Shown piece by piece: positions 1-7,356 of a DNA stretch of 37,215 nt. Both the position numbers and the translations under genes were made by a program. The stretch is taken from positions 1 to 37,215 of the forward strand of contig JANQGO010000201.1 of the NCBI GenBank assembly GCA_028277285.1, read 5' to 3'. Source of the stretch: Alphaproteobacteria bacterium (GTDB lineage: Bacteria; Pseudomonadota; Alphaproteobacteria; SP197). Positions within the stretch are counted from its first letter, which is position 1; each line of letters begins with the position of its first letter. The notes under the pieces were generated by a model. The model was not told the origin of the DNA. It saw only the letters and a program-made list of their open reading frames with translations, and did not search any database.

Positions 1-342
1 GGTGGCCGGCTTGCCTTTGAAACGCGCAATCCGCTGGTTCGCCCATGGCAGGCATGGACGCCGGAACGGACCCGCAAGACGGTCGGCGTGCCCGGCATCG
101 GCAAGGTGGTCGTTCATCACGATGTGAGGCGGACGGAACCGCCGCTTGTCACCTTCGATACCGTCTTTCGCTTCGAGAATGGCGATCACGTATCGTCGGC
201 AAGCACGTTGCGGTTCATCGGACAGCAAGACCTCGACGGTTTTCTCCGTCAGGCCGGGTTCGCCGACATCGCCTGGTACGGCGATTGGGACAGGTCAGCA
301 GTCAGTGCGGCGAGCCCGGAGCTGATCGCCGTCGCCCGATGA
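1..342 (+). CDS. SAM-dependent methyltransferase, C-terminal fragment
   Basis: The frame is open from base 1 and ends at TGA 340-342, so this is the last 113 codons of a gene that begins outside the window. The fragment has a strand-rich middle and ends with 'FLRQAGFADIAWYGDWDRS' followed by 'SPELIAVAR'. That ending is typical of class I SAM-dependent methyltransferases of the small-molecule type, where an aromatic/Gly-Asp-Trp segment precedes the final strand. The SAM-binding glycine motif would lie upstream and cannot be seen, so the substrate is unknown. It converges on the MaoC-like gene, with one base between the two stop codons. Family assignment is fairly good; everything beyond it is open. 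Confidence 0.72.
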   Translation, partial: GGRLAFETRNPLVRPWQAWTPERTRKTVGVPGIGKVVVHHDVRRTEPPLVTFDTVFRFENGDHVSSASTLRFIGQQDLDGFLRQAGFADIAWYGDWDRSAVSAASPELIAVAR

Positions 343-343
343 T

Positions 344-790
344 TTAGTCCCGCAGGGGCATCGTATACGTCGTGGCTGTTCCCGTGACGCATTCGTCGCC
401 GCTGGAATCGCGGATGACGGTCTTGAGTCTGCAGATCGGTTTGTCGTCGCGCACGTCCTCAACGCTGACCGAAGCGGTGATCGTCTCACCGATCTTGACG
501 GCTTTCAGGAACTTCCAGTTCGTCTCCAGAAACACGGTGCCCGGTCCCGGCAGGTCTTCGGCGACGACCGCGTTGAGCAGGCCTGTTGTGACGCCACCCT
601 GCACGATCAACCCGCCGAACGGCGTCGCCTCGGCGAGCGTCTTGTCGTAGTGAATCGGGTTCTTGTCGCCGGTCATCGCGGTGAACATCTCGACATCCTG
701 CATCGAGGTCGTGCGGCTTCGCTCGGCCGTCACGCCCGGCTGGGGCTGACCGGCAAAGGTCCGTTGCCAGGGAGAGTTAGTCATCGTCAT
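344..790 (-). CDS. MaoC-like hot-dog fold dehydratase
   Basis: About 148 residues with one MaoC/(R)-specific enoyl-CoA hydratase domain. The segment 'FTAMTGDKNPIHYD' holds the Asp-x4-His hydratase pair (D45 and H50 counted from the most upstream ATG), followed by the usual 'FGGLIVQGGVTTGLL' stretch. Known members add water to trans-2-enoyl-CoA or related thioesters in the cytoplasm. Three in-frame ATGs lie at 799, 790 and 784. The AAGG next to the preceding stop codon fits the second ATG best, so 790 is chosen; starting at 799 would add three residues. It is the last gene of the OsmC/flavoprotein operon, and the preceding stop codon is only a few bases upstream. The substrate is unknown. Confidence 0.85.
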   Translation of the reverse strand: MTMTNSPWQRTFAGQPQPGVTAERSRTTSMQDVEMFTAMTGDKNPIHYDKTLAEATPFGGLIVQGGVTTGLLNAVVAEDLPGPGTVFLETNWKFLKAVKIGETITASVSVEDVRDDKPICRLKTVIRDSSGDECVTGTATTYTMPLRD

Positions 791-801
791 CGTCGTCATC
801 C

Positions 802-1974
802 TTATGCCGCCAGATCGTCACGACCGGAAAAGCCGGCGACATGGTTGGTTTCCGTGTTCATCGCCTCGCTCAGGCGAAGATGATGGTCTTTCACCTCGTC
901 AAGATTCCACGCGAAAGAGGCGATGGTATCGGTCACGTCAAGCAGGGGACGCGACAAGGTATCGCGCTCATTCTGATAACGCGCCAGCGCCTGGTCGCCG
1001 CCGCTGAGTATGGCGCGCGACAGGATTTCGGCGTCGCGCAGGGCATCGGTGATGCCGTGGGCGGTCAGCGGATCCTTGAAATAGCCGGCGTCGCCGACCA
1101 GCGCCCAGCCCGGACCGTAAGACTGTCTGAGGTAACCGGCGCCGCCGCCGAACCCGCGCAGGCGGCTCATGGGCCTGGCCTTCTGGACAGCGTCTCTGAG
1201 TACCGGTGAGTTGGCGGCCGCCGTTTTGAGGAAACCGCCTTCCAGGTCCTTGCGGAAAACCGCGGCGAAGGAATCGCGCGGCACGCTCACAAAGACGCAG
1301 TGCTGGTTGTCGTTGGTCGGTATGACGCCGGCGGCCGTGCCGCGTTCGAAGTACCAGTGCGTGCCGTCGTTCGGCAGGCCGGCGTAGTAGCCGTAGACGT
1401 AGCCGGACGCGTGCGTCCCGTCGACATTCGTCGGCGCCTTGACCCGCCGCGCGACCGTGGACAAACGCCCATCGGCGCCGATGACCATGTCGCAGGCAAC
1501 GGTGACAATCGAATCGTCGTGATCCCGTAGCGTCACGCCGCATACACGGCCGTTCGCATCGACCTCAAGATGCGTCACGGCGACCCCATGGCGAACGCTG
1601 GCGCCGGCTTCTCTTGCCGCGTCGACCAGAATGCGATCGATCACCGTGCGCCGGGGCGCGATGAGAAAGTCGACATCGTGCTCGGGTTTGATGTCGATAC
1701 GGAACGATTCCGCGCCATAGTGAAACGTCGTGACGTCGATTTCGGGCGTCCCGGCGGCGAGCAAACGGCCGAGCACACCCCATCGCTTGAGCTGCAGGAC
1801 ACCGGCGCGCATCAGCGCGTGTGTCGATACGATGTCGCTGCCATAGGTCTGCCGGTCGACCAGCAGAACTCTTGCGCCTGCGCGTGCCAGCAGCATCGCC
1901 GTCGAGGCGCCGGCGCATCGGGCGCCGACAACCACGACGTCATAGCGCGGCCGGAAGTTTTCGTGATCGGTCAT
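802..1974 (-). CDS. FAD-dependent monooxygenase-like oxidoreductase
   Basis: 390 residues. An N-terminal Rossmann motif, 'DVVVVGARCAGAST' (about residues 12-25), uses the GxRxxG variant common in the PHBH/geranylgeranyl-reductase-like FAD_binding_3 group and is followed by the ribose-binding acidic end 'VLLVDR'. The mid-protein DG motif 'VIGADGRLSTVARR' and the C-terminal FAD-phosphate motif 'GWALVGDAGYFKDPLTAHG' are both present, so the enzyme looks intact. Such proteins hydroxylate, epoxidise or reduce small aromatic, isoprenoid or similar substrates using FAD and NAD(P)H. A GAGGG Shine-Dalgarno sequence overlaps the preceding gene's TGA, with 12 bases between the genes, which points to translational coupling. 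The substrate cannot be read from sequence. Confidence 0.85.
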   Translation of the reverse strand: MTDHENFRPRYDVVVVGARCAGASTAMLLARAGARVLLVDRQTYGSDIVSTHALMRAGVLQLKRWGVLGRLLAAGTPEIDVTTFHYGAESFRIDIKPEHDVDFLIAPRRTVIDRILVDAAREAGASVRHGVAVTHLEVDANGRVCGVTLRDHDDSIVTVACDMVIGADGRLSTVARRVKAPTNVDGTHASGYVYGYYAGLPNDGTHWYFERGTAAGVIPTNDNQHCVFVSVPRDSFAAVFRKDLEGGFLKTAAANSPVLRDAVQKARPMSRLRGFGGGAGYLRQSYGPGWALVGDAGYFKDPLTAHGITDALRDAEILSRAILSGGDQALARYQNERDTLSRPLLDVTDTIASFAWNLDEVKDHHLRLSEAMNTETNHVAGFSGRDDLAA

Positions 1975-1986
1975 CGCCGTTGGCCC

Positions 1987-3228
1987 TCACGCCGCGCTTT
2001 GGCACAAGGAGGCGCACAGGTGTTCGGCGAGATCGCGGGCATCGTCACCGGCGCCATCGATAAACGACGACTTGCGACGGCGCAGGAACGGCAGGCCCAT
2101 GACATACATGCCGGGCGCGTCGACAACACCGCCGTCATGGCGGATGCGCCCCTTGCGGTCGAGCACGGGAACCTCGAGCCAGGAATAGTCCGGGCGGTAT
2201 CCGGTCGCCCAGATCACCGTCTTGATGCCGCCATCTGCGAGGTTACGGCTCAGCGGCGGTTCGGCGTCGACCTCGGTGGGCTCGAAACGATGGGCCGGTT
2301 CGACCTCGCCCGACAGGCCGTTCTCAGCGACCCATGCGTCGATGCTCTCCAGCAGCCGGTTCATCTTGAGGTCGGCCAGCGTGCACTGGTTGTTGAGGGA
2401 CCCCGAGAACTGCGCGACACCGTCCCTCAAACCGGCCATGCGTCCGACGATCTCGACGCCCATACCGCGCAGCGTGTTGAGGTCCAGCATCACCCGTTCC
2501 GGCGAGCCCACGAGTTGCAGAGAGGGGACGCGGCGGGCACGTTTGATGTCGTCGACCTCGGTGTAGCGCATATCCATGACGCCGGTGGCGTCCATCCACC
2601 ACTTGATGTCGCGCCCGCGATAGAGCCGCGGCACGCGCACGTGTTCGCCGACCGACAGGACGACCTGCCGGCCCGACGCCTGAACCTCTTTGGCCAATTG
2701 AACGCCGGTCGCCGAGGCGCCGGCGATCATGACACCGCCCTCGTCCAACTGGCCGGGGTTGCGGTACTCCATCGGCGTGATGCTTGTGATCGACGACGGC
2801 AGAGCGTTTGCACACGCCGGTACGGTCGCGATGTTACAGGCGCCGCTGGCCAGTACCAGCGTGCGGCACGACCAGGCGCCGCGATCCGTCAACACCATAT
2901 AGCCGTCTTCTGACCGACGGACCGACGTCACCGTTGTCCCGGCCTGAACCGGGGCGGCAATATGGTCGGCGTAACCGCGTACAAAGCGAAGCACCTCCGG
3001 CATGGTCATGTAGCCATCTGGGTCATCGCCGCCATAGGCATAACCGGGCAGCCGGCTTTGCCAGTTGGGTGTCAGCAACCGCAGGGAATCCCAGCGTTCG
3101 TGACGCCAGGCGTTGCCGACCTCGCCACGCTCGATCAACACGTGGTCGATCGAGCGTTCGGCGAGTTCGCGGCTGAAAGCGAGCCCGGACTGTCCGGCGC
3201 CGATGATGACGGTCGTAACGTGCTTCAC
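1987..3228 (-). CDS. FMO-like NAD(P)/FAD-dependent oxidoreductase
   Basis: 413 residues from a GTG start. The FAD site 'VIIGAGQSGLAFSREL' lies at the N-terminus, a second dinucleotide-binding segment 'MIAGASATGVQLAKEV' near residue 168, and the 'WATGYRPDYSWLEVPVLD' segment near residue 345. This is the layout of flavin-containing monooxygenase/CzcO-like proteins. The N-terminal 'RWDSLRLLTPNWQSRLPG' and 'DDPDGYM' recall the MSMEG_0569-type flavoproteins, which in other genomes sit in a nitrilase-associated cluster; none of those partner genes is visible here. It is the second gene of the operon, 20 bases after the OsmC-like gene and 12 before the next flavoprotein. It probably oxygenates or oxidises a small organic substrate in the cytoplasm. 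Confidence 0.83.
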   Translation of the reverse strand: MKHVTTVIIGAGQSGLAFSRELAERSIDHVLIERGEVGNAWRHERWDSLRLLTPNWQSRLPGYAYGGDDPDGYMTMPEVLRFVRGYADHIAAPVQAGTTVTSVRRSEDGYMVLTDRGAWSCRTLVLASGACNIATVPACANALPSSITSITPMEYRNPGQLDEGGVMIAGASATGVQLAKEVQASGRQVVLSVGEHVRVPRLYRGRDIKWWMDATGVMDMRYTEVDDIKRARRVPSLQLVGSPERVMLDLNTLRGMGVEIVGRMAGLRDGVAQFSGSLNNQCTLADLKMNRLLESIDAWVAENGLSGEVEPAHRFEPTEVDAEPPLSRNLADGGIKTVIWATGYRPDYSWLEVPVLDRKGRIRHDGGVVDAPGMYVMGLPFLRRRKSSFIDGAGDDARDLAEHLCASLCQSAA

Positions 3229-3248
3229 GGGCCCGCTCTTCCTACCGG

Positions 3249-3815
3249 TTATTCGTTGACGGTGACGAAGACGTTGGTCGGGTTCGTCACGATGTCGAAC
3301 ACGGCCGAACGTTTCTGGGACTGGGCGACCAGCGCCTTGATGTCCTCGTCGCTGGCGTCGGCGTCGATGTTAAAGTTGACGCGAATGGTGCCGAAGCCGT
3401 TACGGACTTCATCGTCGATGCCAAGGATGCCCTGAAGGTCCATGTCGCCTTCCAGGGTCGCCTTGACGGAGTTCAGCTGAATGCCGCGGTGCTGGGCAAC
3501 GGCCGCGACACCGGCGGTCAGACAGCTCGCCAAACCGGACAGGACGATCTCGACCGGCGTTGCCGCATGGTCTTCGGCGGCAAAAACCTCCGGATGGTCG
3601 GCTTCGATGGTAAAGGACTTGTTGCGCGCCTGTTCCTCGCCAAGACCGAAGAACTCGCTGATGGTCGAGCGGCTATACGTGCCGTCGATCCACTCGCAGG
3701 TCGCGCGCCATTTGAACTGCGCGGCTTGCGGCGCGGCTTCAAGCGCCTCGCGGGCGCCCAGAAGCGCTTCAACGTTGACGCCATTGTTGACGTCGCCTGT
3801 GGTTGTCTGGGTCAT
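3249..3815 (-). CDS. OsmC family protein lacking the second cysteine
   Basis: 188 residues with an OsmC/Ohr-like fold. The helix 'PVEIVLSGLASCLTAGVAAVAQHRGI' carries the first conserved cysteine, C98. In active OsmC/Ohr hydroperoxidases a second cysteine lies in a 'CPV'-type segment near the C-terminus; here that region reads 'QKRSAVFDIV', with Ser-Ala (S170, A171). A classic two-cysteine peroxidase cycle is therefore unlikely, and the protein may bind small molecules or act with a single thiol. An AGGGGA ribosome site lies six bases before the ATG. It is the first gene of the four-gene minus-strand operon and is divergent from the acyl-CoA synthetase gene across a 339-base gap. Confidence 0.85.
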   Translation of the reverse strand: MTQTTTGDVNNGVNVEALLGAREALEAAPQAAQFKWRATCEWIDGTYSRSTISEFFGLGEEQARNKSFTIEADHPEVFAAEDHAATPVEIVLSGLASCLTAGVAAVAQHRGIQLNSVKATLEGDMDLQGILGIDDEVRNGFGTIRVNFNIDADASDEDIKALVAQSQKRSAVFDIVTNPTNVFVTVNE

Positions 3816-4154
3816 GATTTTCCCCTTTCAAAGTCTGATGATGGTTGATGCACTCTGCCGTGTGGCGCGTCCGGCCGGCAGCCGGCGGCACACGCACGTA
3901 AACCTTCAAGTTTTGCGGAACCCTCTATGCTGGCGTGTCAGCGCAGCAGCCTCCAATGGGGAGGAAAGTGGGCGGCGAATGCATCACTTTGATTTCGCGT
4001 GAACCGCAAAAAGGTTTCATTTGTTTCGAGTCGCCCACGATTTCGTGAGGAGGAGGTAGGCCGCCCTAAAGTCCGGCGTCCGAACCATGCCGCTTGATCC
4101 AAGGCGTCTCGGACCCTAGCGTTCTGCCCGTCCCGTCTCTCAAAGCAGGTTCCC
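3816..4154. other. Divergent intergenic region with no gene recognised
   Basis: These 339 bases separate two divergent transcription units, so they should hold promoters for both, but I cannot pick a convincing -35/-10 pair on either strand. A purine block GAGGAGGAGGTAGG at 4047-4060 resembles a strong ribosome site, yet no start codon follows at a useful distance. The only nearby ATG (4087) opens ten codons. A GC-rich imperfect palindrome sits around 3869-3888. I see no RNA gene or mobile element remnant. Confidence 0.6.
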
Positions 4155-6221
4155 GTGAAACGTATCGATCATTGGCTGACGCCGCTGTTGACGCCGCGCT
4201 CCGTCGCCCTTGCCGGCGCCTCGCGCACGGTATCGGCGATCATGACGACGCTGAACGAGCTGGGGTTCGACGGCCCGATCTATCCGGTGAACCCACGCCG
4301 CGAGGAGATCGACGGCGTCGCCTGCCATCCCTCCTTGACGGACCTGCCGGAGCCGGTGGACCTCGCCGTCCTGGCCGTGGCCGACGAGCGGATCGAGGAG
4401 CAGCTTGGGCTCGCGATCAAGAGCGGCGCGCGGGCGGCCTCGATCTTTGCGAGCTGTGTGATCGACGAAGATGCGGAAAAACCTTTGGCCGAGCGCCTGG
4501 CAGCCATGGCGCGCGAGGTCAACCTGCCGATCTCCGGCGGCAACTCCATGGGTTTCTGTAACTACGAAGCCGGCATCCGCATCAATTCTTATCCGTTCAG
4601 CGATCGTGATCCCGGCTCCATGACGTTCCTGTCGCAGTCCGGCTCGGTGTTCGGCGCTTTCACCAACAACAACCCACGTCTGGATCTCAATCTCGCGGTG
4701 TCGTGCGGACGCGAACTGACGGTGAGCGCCGCCGACTACATGGACTACGCGCTCGAGCTTGAGTCGACGAAGGTCATCGGCCTCTTCCTGGAGACCATAC
4801 GCGATCCCCAGGGTTTCATCGCTGCGCTTGAAAAGTCGGAACGGCGTGGCGTGCCGGTCGTTGCGGTGAAAGCCGGTCGGACCGAAAAGGCGGCCAAGAT
4901 GGCGGTCAGCCATTCCGGCGCGCTCGCTGGCGATGACATGGCCCATGATGCCGTCTTCCGCCGTTATGGCTTGCTGCGTGTCGACACCCTCGACGAACTA
5001 GCGGCCTCGATGCTGATGATGAACGTCGGCCGCCCGACCGGGCCGGGCGACCTCGCCACCATTCACGAGTCCGGTGGCGAGCGGGAGCTGATCGTCGATC
5101 TTGCCGACGATCTGGGCGTTCCCTTCGCCCAGATCAACGAACAGACTGTCGCGCGGCTCGCCGAACGGCTCGACTTCGGCCTGGCGCCGGAGAATCCCTG
5201 CGATGCGTTTGGCACCGGCCACGACTTCGACGGCATGCTGCGCGATTGTTTCCAGGCGCTGGTCGACGATCCGCAGACCGCCCTCGGCGTCTTCTTCCTC
5301 GATATCAACCAGGACAACTGGTACAGCCCGGCCTGTGCCGCCGCGTGCATGGCGGTGCGCAACAACACGAAAAAACCGATCGCGCTCGCCACCAATTACA
5401 GCGCGGTCAATCATCATGACATCGCGGCCCAATTGACGGCCGAGGGTCTGCCCGTGCTGGACGGCACCGTCGCCGCATTGAAGGCCGTCCGTCACGCTTT
5501 TCATCTGCGCGACTGGCGCGAACGGCCCCGCGACGTGCCGGCGCCGGTCGATGCGGCGGTCAAGGAACGCTGGCGGGGGCGTCTGGTGACCGGCGAGGCA
5601 TTCGATGAGGCCGACGGTATGGCGCTGCTTGCCGATTACGGCATCGGTGTGCCGCAAAGCCGCGTCGCCACCACCAAACACGAGGCGGAGGAGGCGGCCA
5701 ACACTTTCGGTTTTCCCGTGGTGATGAAGACGGCGATGCCGGAGATCCACCACAAGAGCGATGTCGGCGGGGTCGTGCTGGATATCACCGACGTCATCGC
5801 CTTGCGCGCGGCCTATGACGACCTTGCCGAACGCCTGGGGCCACGCGTGCTGGTCGAACCGATGGTCACTGGCGGCGTCGAGCTGGTGCTGGGCGTCACC
5901 ATCGATCCGCAGTTCGGGCCCATGGTGCTGGTCGGCGCCGGCGGCGTGCTGGTCGAGGTCATGGGCGATGTCGCCGCGCTCGTAGCACCGGCACCCGCCT
6001 GGGAGGTGCGCCGGGTGATCGACAGCCTCGCCGTGCGCAAGCTGCTCAACGGCGTGCGCGGCGGCCCACCCCTCGATGCCGAGGCCGCGGTCGAGGCGGT
6101 GGTGCGGCTCTCGGTGCTCGCCGCCGACCTCGGCGACCGCCTGCGGGAGCTCGACGTCAACCCGCTCCTGGTGCGCGAGAAGGGGGCCGTCGCTCTCGAT
6201 GCCCTGGTGGTGTGTGCCTAG
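4155..6221 (+). CDS. ADP-forming acyl-CoA synthetase, fused alpha-beta type
   Basis: 688 residues from a GTG start preceded by an AGG-type ribosome site. Domain order matches single-chain NDP-forming acetyl/acyl-CoA synthetases: a CoA-binding domain ('SVALAGASRTVSAI', about residues 16-130), a succinyl-CoA-ligase-like flavodoxin domain, and a C-terminal ATP-grasp domain (about 475-688, with 'FPVVMKTAMPEIHHKSDVGG' and 'RELDVNPLL'). The segment 'AVSHSGALAGDD' places H253 where the phosphohistidine of this superfamily lies. It should interconvert acyl-CoA + ADP + Pi with acid + ATP + CoA; the acid is unknown. 'ESGGERELIVD' near residue 303 differs from the usual 'TNAGG' pattern. The full length argues for function. 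Confidence 0.87.
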   Translation: MKRIDHWLTPLLTPRSVALAGASRTVSAIMTTLNELGFDGPIYPVNPRREEIDGVACHPSLTDLPEPVDLAVLAVADERIEEQLGLAIKSGARAASIFASCVIDEDAEKPLAERLAAMAREVNLPISGGNSMGFCNYEAGIRINSYPFSDRDPGSMTFLSQSGSVFGAFTNNNPRLDLNLAVSCGRELTVSAADYMDYALELESTKVIGLFLETIRDPQGFIAALEKSERRGVPVVAVKAGRTEKAAKMAVSHSGALAGDDMAHDAVFRRYGLLRVDTLDELAASMLMMNVGRPTGPGDLATIHESGGERELIVDLADDLGVPFAQINEQTVARLAERLDFGLAPENPCDAFGTGHDFDGMLRDCFQALVDDPQTALGVFFLDINQDNWYSPACAAACMAVRNNTKKPIALATNYSAVNHHDIAAQLTAEGLPVLDGTVAALKAVRHAFHLRDWRERPRDVPAPVDAAVKERWRGRLVTGEAFDEADGMALLADYGIGVPQSRVATTKHEAEEAANTFGFPVVMKTAMPEIHHKSDVGGVVLDITDVIALRAAYDDLAERLGPRVLVEPMVTGGVELVLGVTIDPQFGPMVLVGAGGVLVEVMGDVAALVAPAPAWEVRRVIDSLAVRKLLNGVRGGPPLDAEAAVEAVVRLSVLAADLGDRLRELDVNPLLVREKGAVALDALVVCA

Positions 6222-6310
6222 GTCGGCGAGTCGCCGGATTCAGCGTGGCGTTGCAGAGCAAATACGCTGTTCTCGCGGGGATAGGCATATGCGCTGGCCG
6301 GAACGCGCGT

Positions 6311-6325
6311 GTTCTTTTTTTGTTT
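6311..6325. promoter_or_regulatory. Possible distal LexA-like box
   Basis: The sequence GTTC, seven T, GTTT matches the alphaproteobacterial LexA operator (GTTC-N7-GTTC) at seven of the eight defined bases. It lies about 195 bases upstream of imuA in an AT-rich stretch that stands out from the surrounding GC-rich DNA. The T-run also makes a chance match more likely. A second box lies much closer to the start codon. Confidence 0.35.
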
Positions 6326-6428
6326 GTCACGATGATGTCAGGAAGATGCCGTTAGCGCAGCGTCAAGAAACCACCTTTCTTGTTGTTTTTATTGGGAAAA
6401 TTTCCTTTCCACTTTGATAGGCTAGTGG

Positions 6429-6443
6429 CCGGAAGGCTTCCGG
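6429..6443. repeat. 15-base inverted repeat upstream of imuA
   Basis: CCGGAAG and CTTCCGG are perfect complements separated by one G, giving a compact palindrome 16 bases before the TTGACA element of the imuA promoter. No T-run follows, so it is a poor Rho-independent terminator. It could be a protein-binding site or a structure in a read-through transcript from the acyl-CoA synthetase gene. Function is not known. Confidence 0.4.
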
Positions 6444-6459
6444 TAAGGCAGTGGCCACC

Positions 6460-6497
6460 TTGACAAGACCAGCATGGAGTGAGAACAAAAAGTGAAT
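6460..6497 (+). promoter_or_regulatory. Candidate SOS promoter/operator of imuA-imuB-dnaE2
   Basis: A perfect TTGACA -35 hexamer (6460-6465) is followed, with 17 bases between, by GAAC-AAAAAGT-GAAT at 6483-6497. That sequence matches the GAAC-N7-GAAC form of the alphaproteobacterial LexA box at seven of eight bases, and it covers the place where the -10 element should be. This would let LexA block RNA polymerase until DNA damage. The -10 itself is poor, so the exact promoter is uncertain. The imuA start is 23 bases downstream, with GAGGG as its ribosome site. Confidence 0.55.
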
Positions 6498-6519
6498 AAA
6501 AGACGGATCGAGGGTATCC

Positions 6520-7356
6520 ATGACGGTGCGGACGGTGCTCCGTGACGACAATCGAAGGCAGCAGACGCTTGCCGCACTCAGGGCATGTCTTGCCGAGGTC
6601 GAGACGACGGCGCAGCCGGGGCCGTCGGCCGGGCGCTGGACCTTCGGTGATCCGACGCTCGATGACACGCTTGCCGGCGATGTTCTGCTGCGCGACCGCT
6701 TGCACGAGGTGAGGCCAGCGGCGTTTGGCGATGGTGCGGCGGCGGCCGGGTTCGCCGTGGCGCTTTGTTTGCGTCTGCAGCGTGCTAGTGGGCCGGGCTT
6801 TGTCCTGTGGTGTGACCGCTTCGCCGGCATGCGCCAGGCGGGCGCGCTTTATGGGCCGGGCCTCGTCGATCTGGGCCTTGATCCCGGCCGCCTGATCCAT
6901 GTCGCGCTGCGCCGTGACATCGACGTCTTCTGGGCGATGGAGGAGGGGTTGAGGAGCCGCGCGCCCGTCGCCGTGGTCGGCGATGTCGCCGAAGCGGACC
7001 TGACCGCCAGCCGCCGCCTCAGTCTCGCCGCCCAGGAAACCGGCATCACACCGTTTCTGATCCGCGGCGCCGCCGATCAAAGCGCCAGCGCCGCATGGAC
7101 CCGCTGGGCGGTCGCCGCGGCGCCAAGCGCGGCGGACCAATTTGAACCTCGTGCGCCCGGACGCACGCGATGGCAGATCGACTTGTTGCGCTCGCGCGCC
7201 GGGGCGCGGCCGCAAAGCTGGACCCTGGAATGGTCGCATGAGACGCATCGTTTCGCTGTGGCTGCCGGCCTGGCCGATCGAACGGTGGCGCCGCGCGCTT
7301 CAGCGGCGCCGGGCGTTGTCGCGCCCTTCGTCGCCGGCCAGCGCCGGACCGCGTAA
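6520..7356 (+). CDS. imuA: ImuA, RecA-like SOS mutagenesis accessory protein
   Basis: 278 residues. The sequence follows the ImuA pattern: 'WTFGDPTLDDTLAG' and 'LHEVRPAAFGDGAAAAGFAVAL' near the start, 'LYGPGLVDLGLDPGRLIHVALRRDIDVFWAMEEGLRS' in the middle, then 'SRRLSLAAQETG' and 'AAWTRWAVAAAPS', ending with 'WTLEWSHETHRFAVAAGLADR'. ImuA is a RecA-like protein of the translesion mutasome that acts with ImuB and DnaE2 at damaged replication forks. GAGGG lies five bases before the ATG. The last 119 bases overlap the start of imuB in another frame, so the two are probably translationally coupled. The position as first gene of a LexA-type regulated operon supports the name. Confidence 0.9.
   Translation: MTVRTVLRDDNRRQQTLAALRACLAEVETTAQPGPSAGRWTFGDPTLDDTLAGDVLLRDRLHEVRPAAFGDGAAAAGFAVALCLRLQRASGPGFVLWCDRFAGMRQAGALYGPGLVDLGLDPGRLIHVALRRDIDVFWAMEEGLRSRAPVAVVGDVAEADLTASRRLSLAAQETGITPFLIRGAADQSASAAWTRWAVAAAPSAADQFEPRAPGRTRWQIDLLRSRAGARPQSWTLEWSHETHRFAVAAGLADRTVAPRASAAPGVVAPFVAGQRRTA

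Noticed and set aside
1570-2913. A 447-codon plus-strand frame
   Set aside because: It spans antisense of both flavoprotein genes and the gap between them, with no domain or ribosome site.
1987-3228. The nitrilase-associated MSMEG_0569 cluster
   Set aside because: The protein resembles that flavoenzyme, but no nitrilase, radical SAM or other partner gene of the cluster is in the window.
4047-4096. A very strong Shine-Dalgarno-like block GAGGAGGAGGTAGG
   Set aside because: No start codon lies at a useful distance. The following ATG 4087 opens only ten codons before TAG.
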